Positions 9,801 through 21,905 are shown, numbered from the stretch's first letter. The stretch: 64,000 nucleotides of DNA from Gambelia wislizenii (GCA_030847615.1 JAUMIR010000003.1:59009001-59073000), one strand, 5' to 3'. Made by a program: numbers and translations. The notes: generated by a model from the letters alone, not told the origin.

Positions 9801-12629
9801 CACTATTAGCTTACACCAAAGTAGGCCCAAGTTCAAGGTGACTCTTTCAGGAACATAAAAATAAGTGTGTAGGCAAAATCTTTGTTGCACTGTTGATAAG
9901 TATTTGCCTAACCAAGTGCTTTTCTCCCTAGCAATTTACTTGCTTATTGTTGAAGGACTTCATTTTAAAGAGCTTCTACATTAACAGATGCAGGTGTGAA
10001 CCTAATCAGCTGAAGCAATTAGGAGCTATCTTTGCAGAGACAAAGAAGCCAATTGGAGCACCAAGTGTACTGGGAATATACTTCTTACAGATAACTTACA
10101 AGTGAGATGTTTATGTCTAACGTTGCCTCCCATTTAACATTCCAATGAAGAATTCTTTCAAAGTTCTGACATTCTGACTATCAGTGTGCCAACCAATCAA
10201 GCTATGAAATTACTTGTGTGAACTAGCACTCCTGCATCACAGAGGAAAGAAGGTGATGTTGAAGTACAGAACAGAGGCCTTCTGGTAGAATGATTTCGAA
10301 ATAAAGAGTTCTAGGGGATCTTTTGAAGGTTGAGGAACCACAGGCCCAGGTGGGATAAGTCAGGAGAAATTCAGAACCATGAAGATGTAGCTGTGAGCCA
10401 GAAGATGCAATTGTGAGCCATATGCTTCTCAATCCTGTGCAAATGTTTGGAATTAAGTTCCACTGATTTCAATGGAACTAGAGTTTGGAACACATACTTC
10501 ATTTGCTATGGGGGATTTGCAATTTGTCACCCAAATTAACACTTCCAGTAAAGAGTTATCAGCTCTAATGTGTAGCACTACTCCTTTCCATGTGGACTGC
10601 CATCATTACATTCATAATGCGTTGTAGAAATGGGGCCTTTCCCCCTAATTCCTGGTGACTGAGGACAAAGAATCCTAATAATAGTGGACATCTACTTGGT
10701 AAGCTGGTAAGGGATGAGAATCACTTGCAACAAAGGAGGCTATTTTCAATGGCAAGCCCTATGAAATTATTGGATATGATCTTAGCCTAAAAACCTTTCT
10801 GCCACTTAAAAAAAGGTATGTGTGATCAACTTCTATGGACCATTAAGTGCAACCTAAGTATATTTAGAATGGGATTCTTAATTACTTAAAGTCCGTGTTT
10901 TTCACTGAGGAGAGAAAACCTAAATTTCTAGTCAGATGTGGTCATTAAAGATCCCATGGTACTTCTTATAAGCATAAGTGTGTTAACCCTAATGTCCTGG
11001 CTGAAGTCCAATATGTCTAATTATATCCTCCTAATATTAATCCTCCCTGTAGTTTCAGCTGGTTATGATATTCGTTGTTTCCTGTCCTAGACTGTTGAAC
11101 TATGGTTGTGCTTTCCTCTCTCTCTTTTTCATCCAGCCAGCAGAATGAAAATGCAATGTTAAAAACAGGGATAGAGCTACTAGGAAAAAGAAGTCCATTT
11201 TCTCATGGCCTCTTAGCCAACTATGTATGGTTAATTTGGAAGGGAGCACCACTGAATTACTTTGAATTACACTGAATACTCCCCAGGGCTAGTCCTATCA
11301 TCAGGAAAAGTGAGGCAACTGCCTTAGGAATCCATACAGGGGAAAATACCTTGGCTGTTCCTCCTGAGTTCTCTGGCTATTCCTGTAGGTTGGATGACAG
11401 AGCTGTGTGCCAAATGGCCTGTCCCATTCCCCCTGGTATGATGGAGGATGCTATCCTACTGGCAATGTTCTACTGTCAGTCCTGTCAATTTCTCTCTTTG
11501 GAATGGGGATGGAACACCATCTTGTCCTTCACCTGGGGCATCAAAATGTCATTGGCTGGCCATGTTATCCCACATAGCAACCATATTGGCTGAGGAATTC
11601 TGGGAGCTGTAATCCAAAAATAACATTTCAGCATTCTGTCATTGCCCTCCATCCTCTCATGTAAAGCTAGTTGTTAAATAACAGTGCAGTCTTGTACATG
11701 TCTAGATTGAATGAAGCCTCTTTTAGCTCACTGAGACTTACTTGCAGACATCTTTCTTTAGGATTCCAGCTTATGATTCTAGACATTAAGATATTGATTG
11801 GGCAATCTAAACAATTAAGTGGGGTGAATTCTGATAATGACCATGGTGGGGTACAAATGGTACATTAGAAATCTCCCAGGATTTTATGAAGTGATATTGT
11901 GTTTCAGATACATAAAACAGGTACCCAAAAGGAGAAAGATCATCTTCAGGGAAAGCCACAACCTCACTCTTCAGTCTTCCAGTTATTTAATCTGAATCTG
12001 TTTAAGTACCAGGTCAGCTTTCCTAAAATGGTGCATCTTGGCAATCAAAATATTATTCATTCCAATGACTGCAAACAACCACTTTGATACCAACAAGGGA
12101 ACGGATAGGAAGGAGTAATAGTGGGGGACATTTAACAAAGCAATATAAAATGTTCATTCATAAAATGTTCATTTTTCTTCCTGTGTAAAACATGGACAAA
12201 AGATGCCAACTTTTTCAAGCTGCTTGCAAATTTAGAAACATGAGCCTGGACTGGTATAAAAATGATGAAAACACAAAGCTAGCAGCTGGTAAATATGATA
12301 ACAAAATCATCCTCTTGGATTGATAAGCTCTGCTCTATTCTCATAGAACTAGCATGGAATGAATATTGTCTTGGAACACACACATCTGAAACAGTACAAG
12401 ATCATTATCTTTGCCATAACCATATTTGATTTAATCTCCATCTTGGTGCTGCATCACTGTTCTTCCAAAACGGGTCCCATGAATCACCAGCTGAGGAAAT
12501 GACGTCTGTGTAAATATATTCTACATCAGCCTTCCAGATGTGTTGGACTACACATCTGGAGAGAACTGAACACCGGGCTGGGAAAAGCTGTTTTACTCTA
12601 TTGATTGAGTGCAATGCCACATATGGGAT
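9801..12629. other. Long unique stretch with minor repeat scraps
   Basis: Mostly unique sequence with no recognisable exon. Minor scraps are a small palindrome around GTTCCACTGATTTCAATGG (10459), a GGAATTCTGGGAGCTGTAAT arm (11593) and a diverged arm CCTTCCAGATGTGTTGGACT (12530) of the palindrome also seen at 52.0 kb. Open frames of 62-80 codons show no domains. Confidence 0.4.
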
Positions 12630-12800
12630 CTATCCATATGCAGGCTAGTGTTGCATTGTGGCCAGGAAGCTCACTGTGCATCTTTGGCCCAATTACTATG
12701 TCTAAGCCTAACCTATCTCACAGGACAGTTGTGAGGATAATAACTGGAGAGGACAATGAGGTACACTGTCTTAAATTCTTTGCAGAGAAGGTAGATTGTA
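12630..12800 (+). mobile_element. tRNA-derived SINE fragment
   Basis: The body has AAGCCTAACCTATCTCACAG then CAGTTGTGAGGATAATAACT and ACACTGTCTTAAATTCTTTG, the ordered modules of a common squamate tRNA SINE. The tRNA head is largely missing and no tail is clear. Confidence 0.6.
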
Positions 12801-13393
12801 ACATAGTAACACACAAATATCATAGAACTTCCTAGAACTTTTGAACACTGGGCATTCATTTGTCCTTCCCTCCTGTGTTTCTGTCAGCCTTGGAATGGGG
12901 ATGAGAGGCTCATATGCTTGCTTTCTTTTTTTCTGCCATGAGGAATAAAAGTGTTATTCTTTCCCACCTTGTGGAGTAAGAGTGTTTCTTTATTTCTTCA
13001 TGCTCACTGGTCACTTCTCTCCAGTTTTCAACAGTGTTCTCCTTCTCCAGCTGGGGATAAGTAGAAAAAAAAGCTCTTCAGAATTTGTGGCACACCACAG
13101 GCTGTTGGAAAATTCTGCTGAGCCTATATGCTCTAACATTTCCTTTTGACCAGGGAGAGTTCCTGTATTTTTGCTCTGTCACACTAGGAAGCCACTTTCT
13201 CTATTTTCTCCTCATTTTTGCCTTTGTGGAATGCCTTATTAAAATTTTGTTAGAGTGAGCTGCCATTTCCTAGCATTTAGCTCTCTTCCCATACAGACTC
13301 TAGTCTGAAAGGCCAGGATCCTATTGTGTCACAACACAAGTGCAGGAGCCATTGAGCAGACCATTGGGCTTTCTTGCTTGTGTATGTAATACA
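12801..13393. other. Unique sequence
   Basis: No feature recognised. Confidence 0.4.
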
Positions 13394-13787
13394 GGACATT
13401 ATCAGACAGGGCAAGTAAGGCGTCATAAGGATACCTAATGATTGCAAAAGGACATGCGTACCACACAATGTCATCTTTTTGCGATCATGTCCTTTTGTCT
13501 GAAATTTGTACTTTTTTATTGATGGCTCAAGCTGTTAATTAATCCCTGTGGTGCTTTCGTGCCAGCATTGCCAGTGTCTGAAACTTTGTGCCATTGTACT
13601 CACGTTAATGCAGCATCAATGGCCAGTCCAGTGAGAACACTTCTGGGTGAGATCATGACATCCAGGTAGGTGACACACTTTTTATGACCCTCCCAGTTTA
13701 CTTGGGACTTTTTTTTAGTATATCTAGGTGCTTTTTGTAACCTTTGCTGTCTTATTTTTTTTTATTTTTGAATTTCCCACGCTATGT

Positions 13788-16700
13788 ATTATTATTATTA
13801 TTATTATTAAAGTTGATTACTAGAGCGCTGTCAATGTACACAGCGCTGAACAAAAACAATCAAGGATAAAACAGAATGAAACCTGCTGAAGGCGTACAAT
13901 CTAAGTAAAACAATAGGCAAAATAATAAAATCTATTAAAACAAGAATAATTACAACAATTAATAACAACATCACAGTAAACCCAAGTGACAGAAAAAATA
14001 AATGTATATCAGACAAAGCCAGGGAATGCCTCCCTGAACAAGGTGGTCTTTAACTCGGATTTAAAAGTGGACAAAGAAGTAATGGCCCGTATTTGAGGGG
14101 GAAGAAGGTTCCAGAAGTGTGGGGCGGCAAGCGAGAAGGAACGAATCTGGGGTGGAGCAGTGGAGATCCTAGGTTGGGACAATAGGCCTTGAGTACTAGA
14201 ATGAAGGGTACGGATGGGAATGTAAAGAGAAAGAAAGTCAGATAAATAAAGAGGGACTAGCCCATGCTGGGCTTTGAAAGTTAACAACAAAAGCTTATAT
14301 TGGTTACGGAAAGGGAAGGGAAGCCAGTGAAGAGAAAACAGCAAAGTGGAAACATGGTCAAAGCAGCGAGCGGAGGTGATGATCCGGGCGGCTGAATGTT
14401 GAACAGAAATTAAAGGGTGAAGATGAGAAAGGGGAAACCCAGCTAAAAGGAGATTACAATAATCTAATCAGGAGACCACCAAAGCATGGACCAAAGTTTT
14501 GGCAGTGGAGGCCGAAAGAAAAGGGTGTATTTTGGCAATGTTGTAAAGGAAAAATCTGCAGGCTTTGGCTGTGGCCTGAATATGGGGAATAAAAGACAGT
14601 GAAGAATCAAAAATAAAACCAAGACTGCGGGCTTCCTGGACCAGGTGAATAGAAGTATTGTCAACAAAAACAGAAAAAGAGGATTGAAGGGAGGACTTAG
14701 GTGGAAAAAGAAGAAGCTCCGCCTTGGACATATTGAGTTTCAACCGCCGATGATGCATTCAGAGAGAGATAGCTGAAAGACATGAAGAAACTTGCTGTTC
14801 AAGCCCTGAGGAAAGATCAAGGGTGGAAAGATATAGTTGGGTGTCATCGGCATAGAAATGATAGGAAAAACCAAAAGAACTAATAAGTTTTCCTAAAGAC
14901 AAGGTGTAAAGAGAGAACAATAGGGGACCCAAAACAGAGCCCTGGGGAACTCCAATGGATAAGGGTACGGGGGAAGAGATCTGACCACCGGTGACCACTG
15001 CAAAAGATCTGTCTGACAGATAAGATTTAAACCAGTTAAGAACTGAGTTCGAGAACCCAATGTCAGAAAGTATATCAACTAAAAGACTGTGCCAAATGCC
15101 ACAGATAAATCGAGGAGAATAAGCACAGAATAGAGACCATTTGCCTTGGCCCGTAAAAGATCGAGATCTTTGTGAGGGCCGTCTCAGTGGATTGCCGTGG
15201 GTGGAAACCAGACTGAAAAGGATCGAGGATGGAGTTGGCTTTGAGAAACTCAAGGCAGCGGAATAAACGACCCATTCCAAAACCTTAGAAAGAAAAGGGA
15301 GAAGAGAGATCGGGCAATAACTAGACAAAGAAGAGGTGTCAAGAGAAGGTTTTTTTCAAAATAGGGGAAACAAGAGCATGTTTAAAGTCAGAGGGAAAAG
15401 AACCAGTAGAAAGAGAAAGATTAAAGATAGAAAGAAGCGAAGGAAGGAAGGAGGGGGCTATAGAGGTTAAGAGACGAGGGGGAATTGGATCAAGAGAACA
15501 AGTTGTAGGTTTGGAAGAGTGCAGCAAGGCAGAAAGTTCATCCAGAGAAACAGGAGGAAACACAGAGAATTGATTAGTCGACGGTTCCAAAAGATTAATG
15601 GGGGAAGACAAGTTAGGAAGAACTATTTCAGATCCAATAGTAGTGATCTTAGTGATAAAGTAATTAGCAAAGTCGGTAGGGGAAAATAATGAAGAAACGG
15701 GGGGGGGGGGGAGGAAGGTTTTAGCAAGGTCTTGAAGCAGGAAAACAGCCGTTGTGGGCGCCTATCGTTGGTGCAGATCAATGATTTAAAAAAAGTCCTG
15801 TTTTGCCATGGACAAAGTGGATGTGAAAGATAAAAGAACAAACTTATAATGAATAAAATCGGCTCGCTCCCTGGACTTTTTCCAAAGACGTTCGGCCACT
15901 CGAGAGCATGACCAGAGGAACCTAACTATGGGAGTAAGCCAGGGCTGAGGCCTGTTTGTAGAGGAGGACACACAAACAGAAACAGGGGCAAAAGTGTCAA
16001 GAATTGAAGAAAGAGTGGAGTTAAATAAAGACATCGCCGAATCAGCGGAGTCCCCAAGAGAGGGAAGAATCTGAAGACTGACCAAGAAGATCACAGTTAA
16101 TAGACTGAAGATCGCAAAAATGGCGTTGAGCAGTATGACGAGGAGGTGGGGTATAGGTAAGTGTAAAAGAAATTAAATGATGATCAGATAATGGAAAATC
16201 AGACGCCAAGTAATTGGAAATGACGCACTTGGCAGCCAGAACTAAATCAAGGCAGTGACCAAGATAATAGGTTGAAGAGGTAGAATGAAGTTGAAGGCCA
16301 AAAGAAGCTAGAAGAGAACTAAAACAAGATGCTGAAGGATTACTGGGGTCATCCAGGTGGATGTTAAAGTCGCCTAAAATCAATGTAGCTACTGTATCTG
16401 ATAGAAAAACTGTCAACCAAGACTCAAAGTCTGACAGGAATTGAGCAGCAGAACCAGGAGGGTGATAGATGACTGCAACCCGAACTTGCAAAGGAAAAAA
16501 GAGTCTGATGGAATGAAATTCAAATGAGGAGAAACAATAACTAGGAGGGAAGGAAAGAACTTGAAACTGGCAAGATTTGGACAGTAAGATACAGACCCCA
16601 CCTCCTCAACCCTCAGGGCGGCTAGTGTGGGTAAAAGAGAGACTGCCAAAAGAAAGGGCAACAGAGGTAGCAGTGTCATGGGCCGGGGCCCAGGTTTCAG

Positions 16701-16846
16701 TTAGAGCAAGGAGGTGAAATGAACTGGAAAGAAAAGGATCATGGATTGCAGTCGCTTTTGAGACTTCAGAACGACAGTTCCAGAGTGAACAGAAAAATGA
16801 GAGTTGAGAGATGGGGAGGAGTCAAATAGGGGAAATACGTGGATTC
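13788..16846 (-). mobile_element. L2-type LINE, nearly complete ORF2 region, inserted in a DNA transposon
   Basis: On the minus strand the element runs from the endonuclease start near 16.8 kb to a 3' end with GCGCTGTGTACATTGACAGCG and an (ATT)n tail at 13788-13812. ATGT flanks both sides (13784-13787 and 16847-16850) and may be the target duplication. The 5' UTR and ORF1 are absent or very short. A poly-G run at 15699-15711 and several frame breaks show it is dead. Its reading frames are long for a dead copy, so it is moderately young. Confidence 0.85.
14009..16790 (-). pseudogene. L2-type ORF2 remains: endonuclease plus reverse transcriptase
   Basis: The broken ORF2 of the surrounding L2 LINE would nick target DNA and copy the element RNA. 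In minus-strand order I see LTETW (16.7 kb), a stop shortly after, VAVIYHPPGSAAQF, LGDFNIHLDDP and PLSDHHLISF of the APE-type endonuclease. The reverse transcriptase follows: LDPIPPRLL (15.5 kb), CPISLLPFLSKVLE (15.3 kb), [16 protein letters not shown] and FYADDTQLYLS (14.85 kb). The C-terminal domain has LHWLPFPFRNQYKLLLLTFKA and ends near 14009. The catalytic YADD is intact, but at least four frameshifts or stops separate the parts. The LHWLP motif and YADD place it in the L2 clade rather than CR1 proper. Confidence 0.85.
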
Positions 16847-17041
16847 ATGTGGTTCACGAGAATACGCAGGATTTCAAATGAGGAAGTGAACGGAGCTCCG
16901 TCCACTTCCTCTTTTATTGCCATGAAAGCCCTTTCATGGATAGGAGGTAAGTGTGACATCGGGAGTTCTTTTGCAAGCATAAAAACGGCAAAGTTATACA
17001 GGCAAAAGAACAGGGTTTAGAGGGGTCGTCTGATAACGTAC

Positions 17042-17690
17042 ACAGTGAGAGGTTGTACAAGTGGTTTCACTTTCTCTGAGGTTTCCTAAGTGGGGTCCTC
17101 AGTGTTCTGAAAGTGCAGAGCGGGCATTTAGTTCACTTTCAATTTATGTTATTGTTAATAATGTATTTTGCCTAATCAGTCATATTCTTGGCATTATTAT
17201 TTTTGAGAGTTTGAAGTGACATGGCAGAGCTCCATAAAGACGTTTATGTGACTGAGCAGAACCAGAGAGATCTTAGATAAGTACTATTTTCTGCCAACTT
17301 TATTAATCCTATAAAGTACCAGCACTTCTGCAGCTGTAGGCCAGCCCACACAACAGCCACCTACTCTTTCCTCAAAATAAAATGACCAGCAAAGGGGCAG
17401 AAAGTGTGGCAGAGAAAAGAGGTGGTTGTCCTCTCAGAGGGATAGCCCTTGGTGAGCGGTAGTTCCAGATATTCTGGGCAGTACTGGGTGGAGATCAGAC
17501 AGGAACTGAGGGCCCAAGGTTTCCAAAGAAGCACATCACAGCTGCGCTCTAAATGGAAGAGTCTCAAGGCCTCATATTTTTTTTAAATTGACCTTGGCAT
17601 AAGTAGAAGGGAGCCCCCCCCCCTCAGCGTCCGGTGTCAGAAACCATCCTTCTACATCAGGATGCACAGTTGCTGGGTGAAGGCTGGGAA
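17042..17690. other. Unique sequence
   Basis: No recognised element or exon between the DNA transposon and the CR1 fragment. Confidence 0.4.
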
Positions 17691-18943
17691 TCTGACATCA
17701 ATACCAGGGAAGATTCTAGAGCAGATCATTAAACAGAGTCTGTGAACATTTAGAAGGCAATGCCATAATCACAAAAAGTCAACATGGGTTTCAGAGAAAC
17801 AAGTCATGCCAGACTAATCTGATCTCTTTTTTTCTTAAAATTACCAGCTTGGTAGATGAAGGGAACGCTGTGGATATCGTATACCTTGATTTCAGTAAGG
17901 CCTTTGACATGGTTCCCCATGACATTCTTGCAAACAAGCTTGTAAAATGTGGGCTAGACAAGTTAACTGTTCAATGGATCTGTAATTGGTTGACCAGCTG
18001 AACCCAAAGGGTGCTCAGCAGTGGCTCCTCTTCGTTTTGGAAAGATGTGACCAGTGGGGTGCCACAAGGTTCTGTCCTGGGCCCGGTGCTATTCAACATC
18101 TTTATCAATGACTTGGATGAGGGAATAGAGGGCATACTTATCAAATTTGCAGATGACACCAAATTAGGAGGAGTAGCTAATACCTTAGAGGACAAAATTC
18201 AAAATGACCTGGATAGACTGGAGAGCTGGTCCAAAGCTAACAAAATGAAATTCAATACAGAGAAATGTAAGGTACTGCACTTAGGGCAAAAAAATGAAAT
18301 TCATAGATATAGGATGGGGGAGACCTGGCTGAATGAGACTACATGTGAAAGGGATCTAGGAGTCCTAGTAGGCCACAAGTTGAACATGAGTCAACAGTGT
18401 GATGCGGCAGCTAAAAAGGCCAATTCGATTTTGGGCTGCATCAATAGAAGTATAATGTCCAGATCAAGGGAAGTAATAGTGCCACTCTATTCTGCCTTGG
18501 TCAGACCTCACCTAGAATACTGTGTCCAGTTCTGGGCACCACAATTCAAAAAGGATATGGACAAATTGGAGCATGTCCAAAGAAGGGCAACTAAAATGGT
18601 GAAAGGTCTGGAAACCATGCCTTATGAGGAAAGACTTAGGGAGCTGGGTATGTTTAGCCTGGAAAAAAGACAGTTAAGTGGCGATATGATAGCCCTGTTT
18701 AAGTATTTGAAGGGGTGTCACGTTGAGGATGGAGCAGGCTTGTTTTCTGCTGCTCCAGAGACTGGAACATGGAGCAATGGATGCAAGCTCCAGGAACAGA
18801 GATTCCACCTCAACATTAGGAGGAACTTTCTGACAGTAAGAGCTGTTCGGCAGTGGAACACACTCCCTTGGAGCGTGGTAGGGTCTCCTTCCTTGGAGGT
18901 CTTTAAACAGAGGCTGGATGGTCAGCTGTCAGGGATGCTTTGA
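17691..18943 (+). pseudogene. CR1 ORF2 remnant, reverse transcriptase domain
   Basis: This encodes the middle and C-terminal parts of CR1 reverse transcriptase. [10 protein letters not shown] is present here as [12 protein letters not shown], followed by [19 protein letters not shown] and FADDTKLGG. A 2-nt loss in the AAACAGAGTCTGTGAAC segment (17.73 kb) and a TGA where the full copy reads CGA (17999) break the frame. After that the frame is open from 18011 to the normal stop at 18943 (310 codons), ending QLSGML. It lacks the endonuclease and cannot act alone. Confidence 0.93.
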
Positions 18944-19028
18944 TCGTGATTTCCTGCATGGCAGGGGTTTGGACTGGATGGCCCTCGTGGCCTCTTTCAA
19001 CTCTGCAATTCTATGATTCTATGATTCC
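17691..19028 (+). mobile_element. CR1 LINE, 5'-truncated
   Basis: Homology to the full-length CR1 at 32.7 kb begins abruptly at TCTGACATCAATACCAGG, matching that copy near 35.97 kb, and runs to the 3' octamers (TTCTATGATTC) at 19028. By eye the copy is very similar to the full-length one, so both belong to the same young subfamily. Confidence 0.95.
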
Positions 19029-19194
19029 ACTCTTCCATGAGTATCACCTTCCCTGTCAGTATGACTTCCTTCTATTTTAGAATTTGCATTTGATGCACAT
19101 GGCTAGGGTACAGTGCCCAACTGAGTGGTCCCTGGCTAGCACTCTTGGTACTTGCTGCTATCACTCTAACCAGGGCATATATAATTGGTCTACA

Positions 19195-19398
19195 AACAAG
19201 TCTTGAGGAGAAACGACAACGCAAAAAGAATCACAACCTAGAAACATCACCCAAGGAAACCTTCTGCTATGCTTTCTGCAACCGGACATGTGTATCTTGG
19301 ATTGGCCTTTTTAGTCATCAGCGTGCTTGCAGAAAGCAAAGGATGAGCACTTCCTGAATCTTCGTTTGCAAAGAAAAGCCAGAGAGGCACACACCTGC
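19195..19398 (+). mobile_element. Zinc-finger LINE fragment (family Z, copy 1), 3' end
   Basis: The plus strand encodes TSLEEKRQRKKNHN, then FCYAFCNRTC...GLFSHQRACRK, a Cys/His finger at a LINE C-terminus, with a stop near 19355. It ends in CTTCGTTTGCAAAGAAAAGC followed by CAGAGAGG. Three longer copies lie on the minus strand at 42.0, 43.4 and 49.9 kb and share exactly this 3' end. The finger reads VSWIG where others have LSRIG. Confidence 0.7.
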
Positions 19399-19587
19399 TG
19401 AAATGCATGTTGTGGCTTGAGCCCTGTACCAAAGAGTGGACAGTTGGTTCATGTGCACTTGTGCCCCATCAGCCAGGTTTACACAACTTGTAGGTGCATG
19501 CACAAGCCAACTATGCATATCTGTGTTGAGTGAGAAAGTACACAGAACATAGGCTAGGGAGTGCAGAATGCCATCTCCTGAATTCTG

Positions 19588-19720
19588 CACATAACAACAA
19601 CAACATCTATTTCTTACCTGCCTCTCCCTATGAATCGAAGGAAGGAACAGCAGATTAAAATACAGTAATAAATAAACACATAACATAGTTAAAAACGCAA
19701 ACATTGTTTAAAAAGATGTA
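19588..19720 (-). mobile_element. L2-type LINE 3' tail fragment
   Basis: TATTTCTTACCTGCCTCTCC followed by ATGAATCGAAGG is the complement of the tail seen on the plus strand at 47.39 kb (GGGAGAGGCGGGTAAGAAAT). An (ACA)n run flanks the 3' end. Confidence 0.55.
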
Positions 19721-19792
19721 ATCGGTTAAAAGAACATAACATCAGTTTTGAATGCATGCATATTAAATTCATAATTTAAAAACTTGCTAGTG

Positions 19793-20715
19793 TTGTGGGC
19801 CAGGATTAAGACTCAGATTCTGAGTCTGAAGAGACTCATGCAGGTCTCCCGGTTGAAGACCAACCTCAGCCTGAGGAGGAATGGAGCCAGGACTTGCCTG
19901 CAGCTGACTTGGCAAAGGACGCAGCTGGGGAAACAGCAAGGCGCCCTGGTCCAGGGTGTGTGGAGTGGAGAAGAGCACAGCAATGATCACTGAGGCTCTT
20001 TGCAAAGCAACAGGGGAGGGGTTCCTGACTAGAGCCAGCTGGCAGCAGCCCCTATAATATTTTATTTTATTTTATTCATTTATATCCCGCCTTTCTCCTA
20101 CCAACGGGACCAATTAAAATGCCTTAAAAACCCTTACAAAAATTTAAAACCACACCACAGTCTCACTAGCCCAGCCCTTCTTAGTTCATAAAAACCTGGC
20201 AGAACCTGGAGAACAGAGATGGGGCCATCTTGGCCTCTTTAGGGAGAGAGTTCCAAAACCTGGAAGCAGCCACCGAGAAAGCCCTCTCCTTTGTTTCCAC
20301 CAAATGAGTCTGAGAAGGTGGTGGGACAGAGAGAAGGGCTTCTCCAGATGATCTTAAAGCTCTACTGGGCTCATACACGGAGATGTGGTCCTTCTAATTT
20401 AAGAGCTGGCACTGGCTAGAAACAACTTGTCTGCTTTCTAGTTGGCGTTCTTGTTCATGGCCACTGTGACTCTGACCTCTGGACTGACTGATGACCCTTG
20501 CTGGATTCTTAGACCCTGGACTGCTTCATGACACTGCTTGTTTCCCTGAACCTGAACTGGCACTAATTATGCTTTTGCCAAATGGACTCCCACAGGCAAG
20601 GAGCCCTGTTTATAGCCCTTGCCAAGCTATCTCTGTAACCCCATTCTGCAGGGAAGATGAAGTGGAGGGGGGCCATGAGAACCCAGAGGACATAGCAGAG
20701 TATTAAATTATTCCC
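19793..20715 (+). mobile_element. Possible LTR, interrupted by an L2 tail (weak)
   Basis: The segment starts TGTTGTGGGCCAGGATTAAG. After the L2 fragment at 20063-20396 it continues with CTCTGACCTCTGGACTGACT and TTAGACCCTGGACTGCTTC, GC-richer than its surroundings and similar in style to the downstream part of squamate LTRs. I cannot define the 3' end or a target duplication, so this is only a suggestion. Confidence 0.22.
20063..20396 (-). mobile_element. L2-type LINE 3' end
   Basis: The plus strand starts with a (TTTTA)n run and ATTTATATCCCGCCTTTCTC, the complement of a LINE 3' tail. The minus strand then encodes RAFSVAASRFWNSLPKEAK, the conserved end of L2-type ORF2 (compare FSLAAPHFWNLLPPQIR at 14.1 kb). 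It is 5'-truncated and diverged. Confidence 0.7.
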
Positions 20716-20865
20716 TAGTAATCTACTTGCTGGATGCACAGGAGATGTCTTACTTGCAAAAGTCTGGTAAGTACTCAGTGGACACATCTTTCTTGTGTGT
20801 GTTCTTATGAGGGCCAAAAGGCCCATATAGGACACAGGCTGTGCATGTACACAGTCTTATACTGA

Positions 20866-21038
20866 TAGGGTAAGAGCTGTTTGACAGTGGAAAATTCTCT
20901 CTTGCAGGGTGGTAGACCCTCTTTCACTGGAAGGTTGGATGGCCAATTCTCAGGAGTACTTTAGCTGTGTAATCACACCTAGCATGGGACTGGACTAGAT
21001 GGCTCTTGGAGTACCTTCCAGCTCTATGATTCTATGAT
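20866..21038 (+). mobile_element. CR1 LINE 3' tail
   Basis: AAGAGCTGTTTGACAGTGGA starts the ORF2 C-terminus; ATGGGACTGGACTAGATGGC and CAGCTCTATGATTCTATGAT are the 3' UTR and terminal octamers. It is old and diverged. Confidence 0.85.
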
Positions 21039-21297
21039 TTTATGGTGCTGTACTATATATGGGAACATAAGTCAGGAGTTGCTTTATCCATGTTCCAGCA
21101 GGGTGATGATAGTTACCCAATCTTCAGGCACATGTGGCTGGTGTCTATGATCCATATAGATGGCATGGTCATAGCTAGATTTCACTGTCATCCTTTTGGG
21201 AAAGGGTCCAGGATATGCCTATGTGCTTCTGGTGTGATGAACATCTCTGGCAATTTTAGTAGTCTCATTTGTGTTTTTCTTTCCCTTTTTCACATAG

Positions 21298-21419
21298 TTG
21301 GAAAGATTCTCACCATCAAGATGGATCTGTGCAAGGAGATCAAACACTTAAATAAATATGTGCATAGGATCTCCATGCATATGGCTGAGATGGAGTCTCA
21401 TCTGGAATGCCTTGGCTGA
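21298..21419 (+). CDS. Candidate terminal exon, unknown product (weak)
   Basis: A long pyrimidine tract (GTGTTTTTCTTTCCCTTTTT) followed by CACATAG at 21291-21297 looks like a strong splice acceptor. The downstream frame (entering after two exon bases) is open to TGA at 21417-21419 and reads GKILTIKMDLCKEIKHLNK...MHMAEMESHLECLG, which could form a short amphipathic helix or coiled coil. AATAAA lies at 21484-21489, 65 bp past the stop, with T/G-rich sequence after it, as in a last exon. I recognise no family, see no upstream partner exon in the window, and one-exon signals like this arise by chance or from old processed insertions. Confidence 0.2.
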
Positions 21420-21767
21420 GGATGCTGGGACTGCCCTTGCCATCCTTTGTACATAGCTTAATGTTCATTTCTTTCTGTTTGTTAATAAATATTTTATGCT
21501 TCTCATTCATGTAGCCTTGTATTCCCCCTATGTTAATCTACCTCACCTCTTCCTTGGTTTCACGCAGTCCTTTTCTCTCCTTTTGTGCTTTTTATTCCTC
21601 TCCTCAATCTCTGGCATCTTTTGCTTCCTAGAGGGCCCTGGGAGCATTTTGAATAAAATCAAAATGTTAAAATCCAGTTGAGATTCAAGTCGGGGCCCAT
21701 GGGGCCCCCAAAACAGCCTTGGGGACGCATGTAGCCCATGGGCCACTCACTCTGCATCCCTTGTATA

Positions 21768-21905
21768 GAGGAAGGTGATGAGGGAAAGGGAAAGAAAAAA
21801 GAAAGCAGAAAGGAAATCATGTAAGGGAGGGAAGGGAAGAAAGGGAGAAGGGGAAGAAAAAGGAGGAGAAATGAAGAGAAGGGGAAGGAAAAGGAAAAGA
21901 AGCTG
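21768..21905 (+). repeat. Purine-rich (GA-rich) tract
   Basis: About 140 bases almost entirely A and G on the plus strand, with runs such as GGGAGGGAAGGGAAGAAAGG. Low complexity. Confidence 0.85.

Larger units (their letters stand above)
13394..17041 (+). mobile_element. Nonautonomous DNA transposon, long form, split by an L2 LINE (family A, copy 3)
   Basis: The left part (13394-13787) begins GGACATTATCAGACAGG, contains TTATTGATGGCTCAAGC, and ends at TTCCCACGCTATGT. The right part (about 16847-17041) resumes with ATGTGGTTCACGAGAATACG and ends CGTCTGATAACGTAC. Joined, the order matches the uninterrupted copy at 7139-7674. The outer flank on both sides is ACA (13391-13393 and 17042-17044), a possible 3-bp target duplication. 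Confidence 0.75.
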
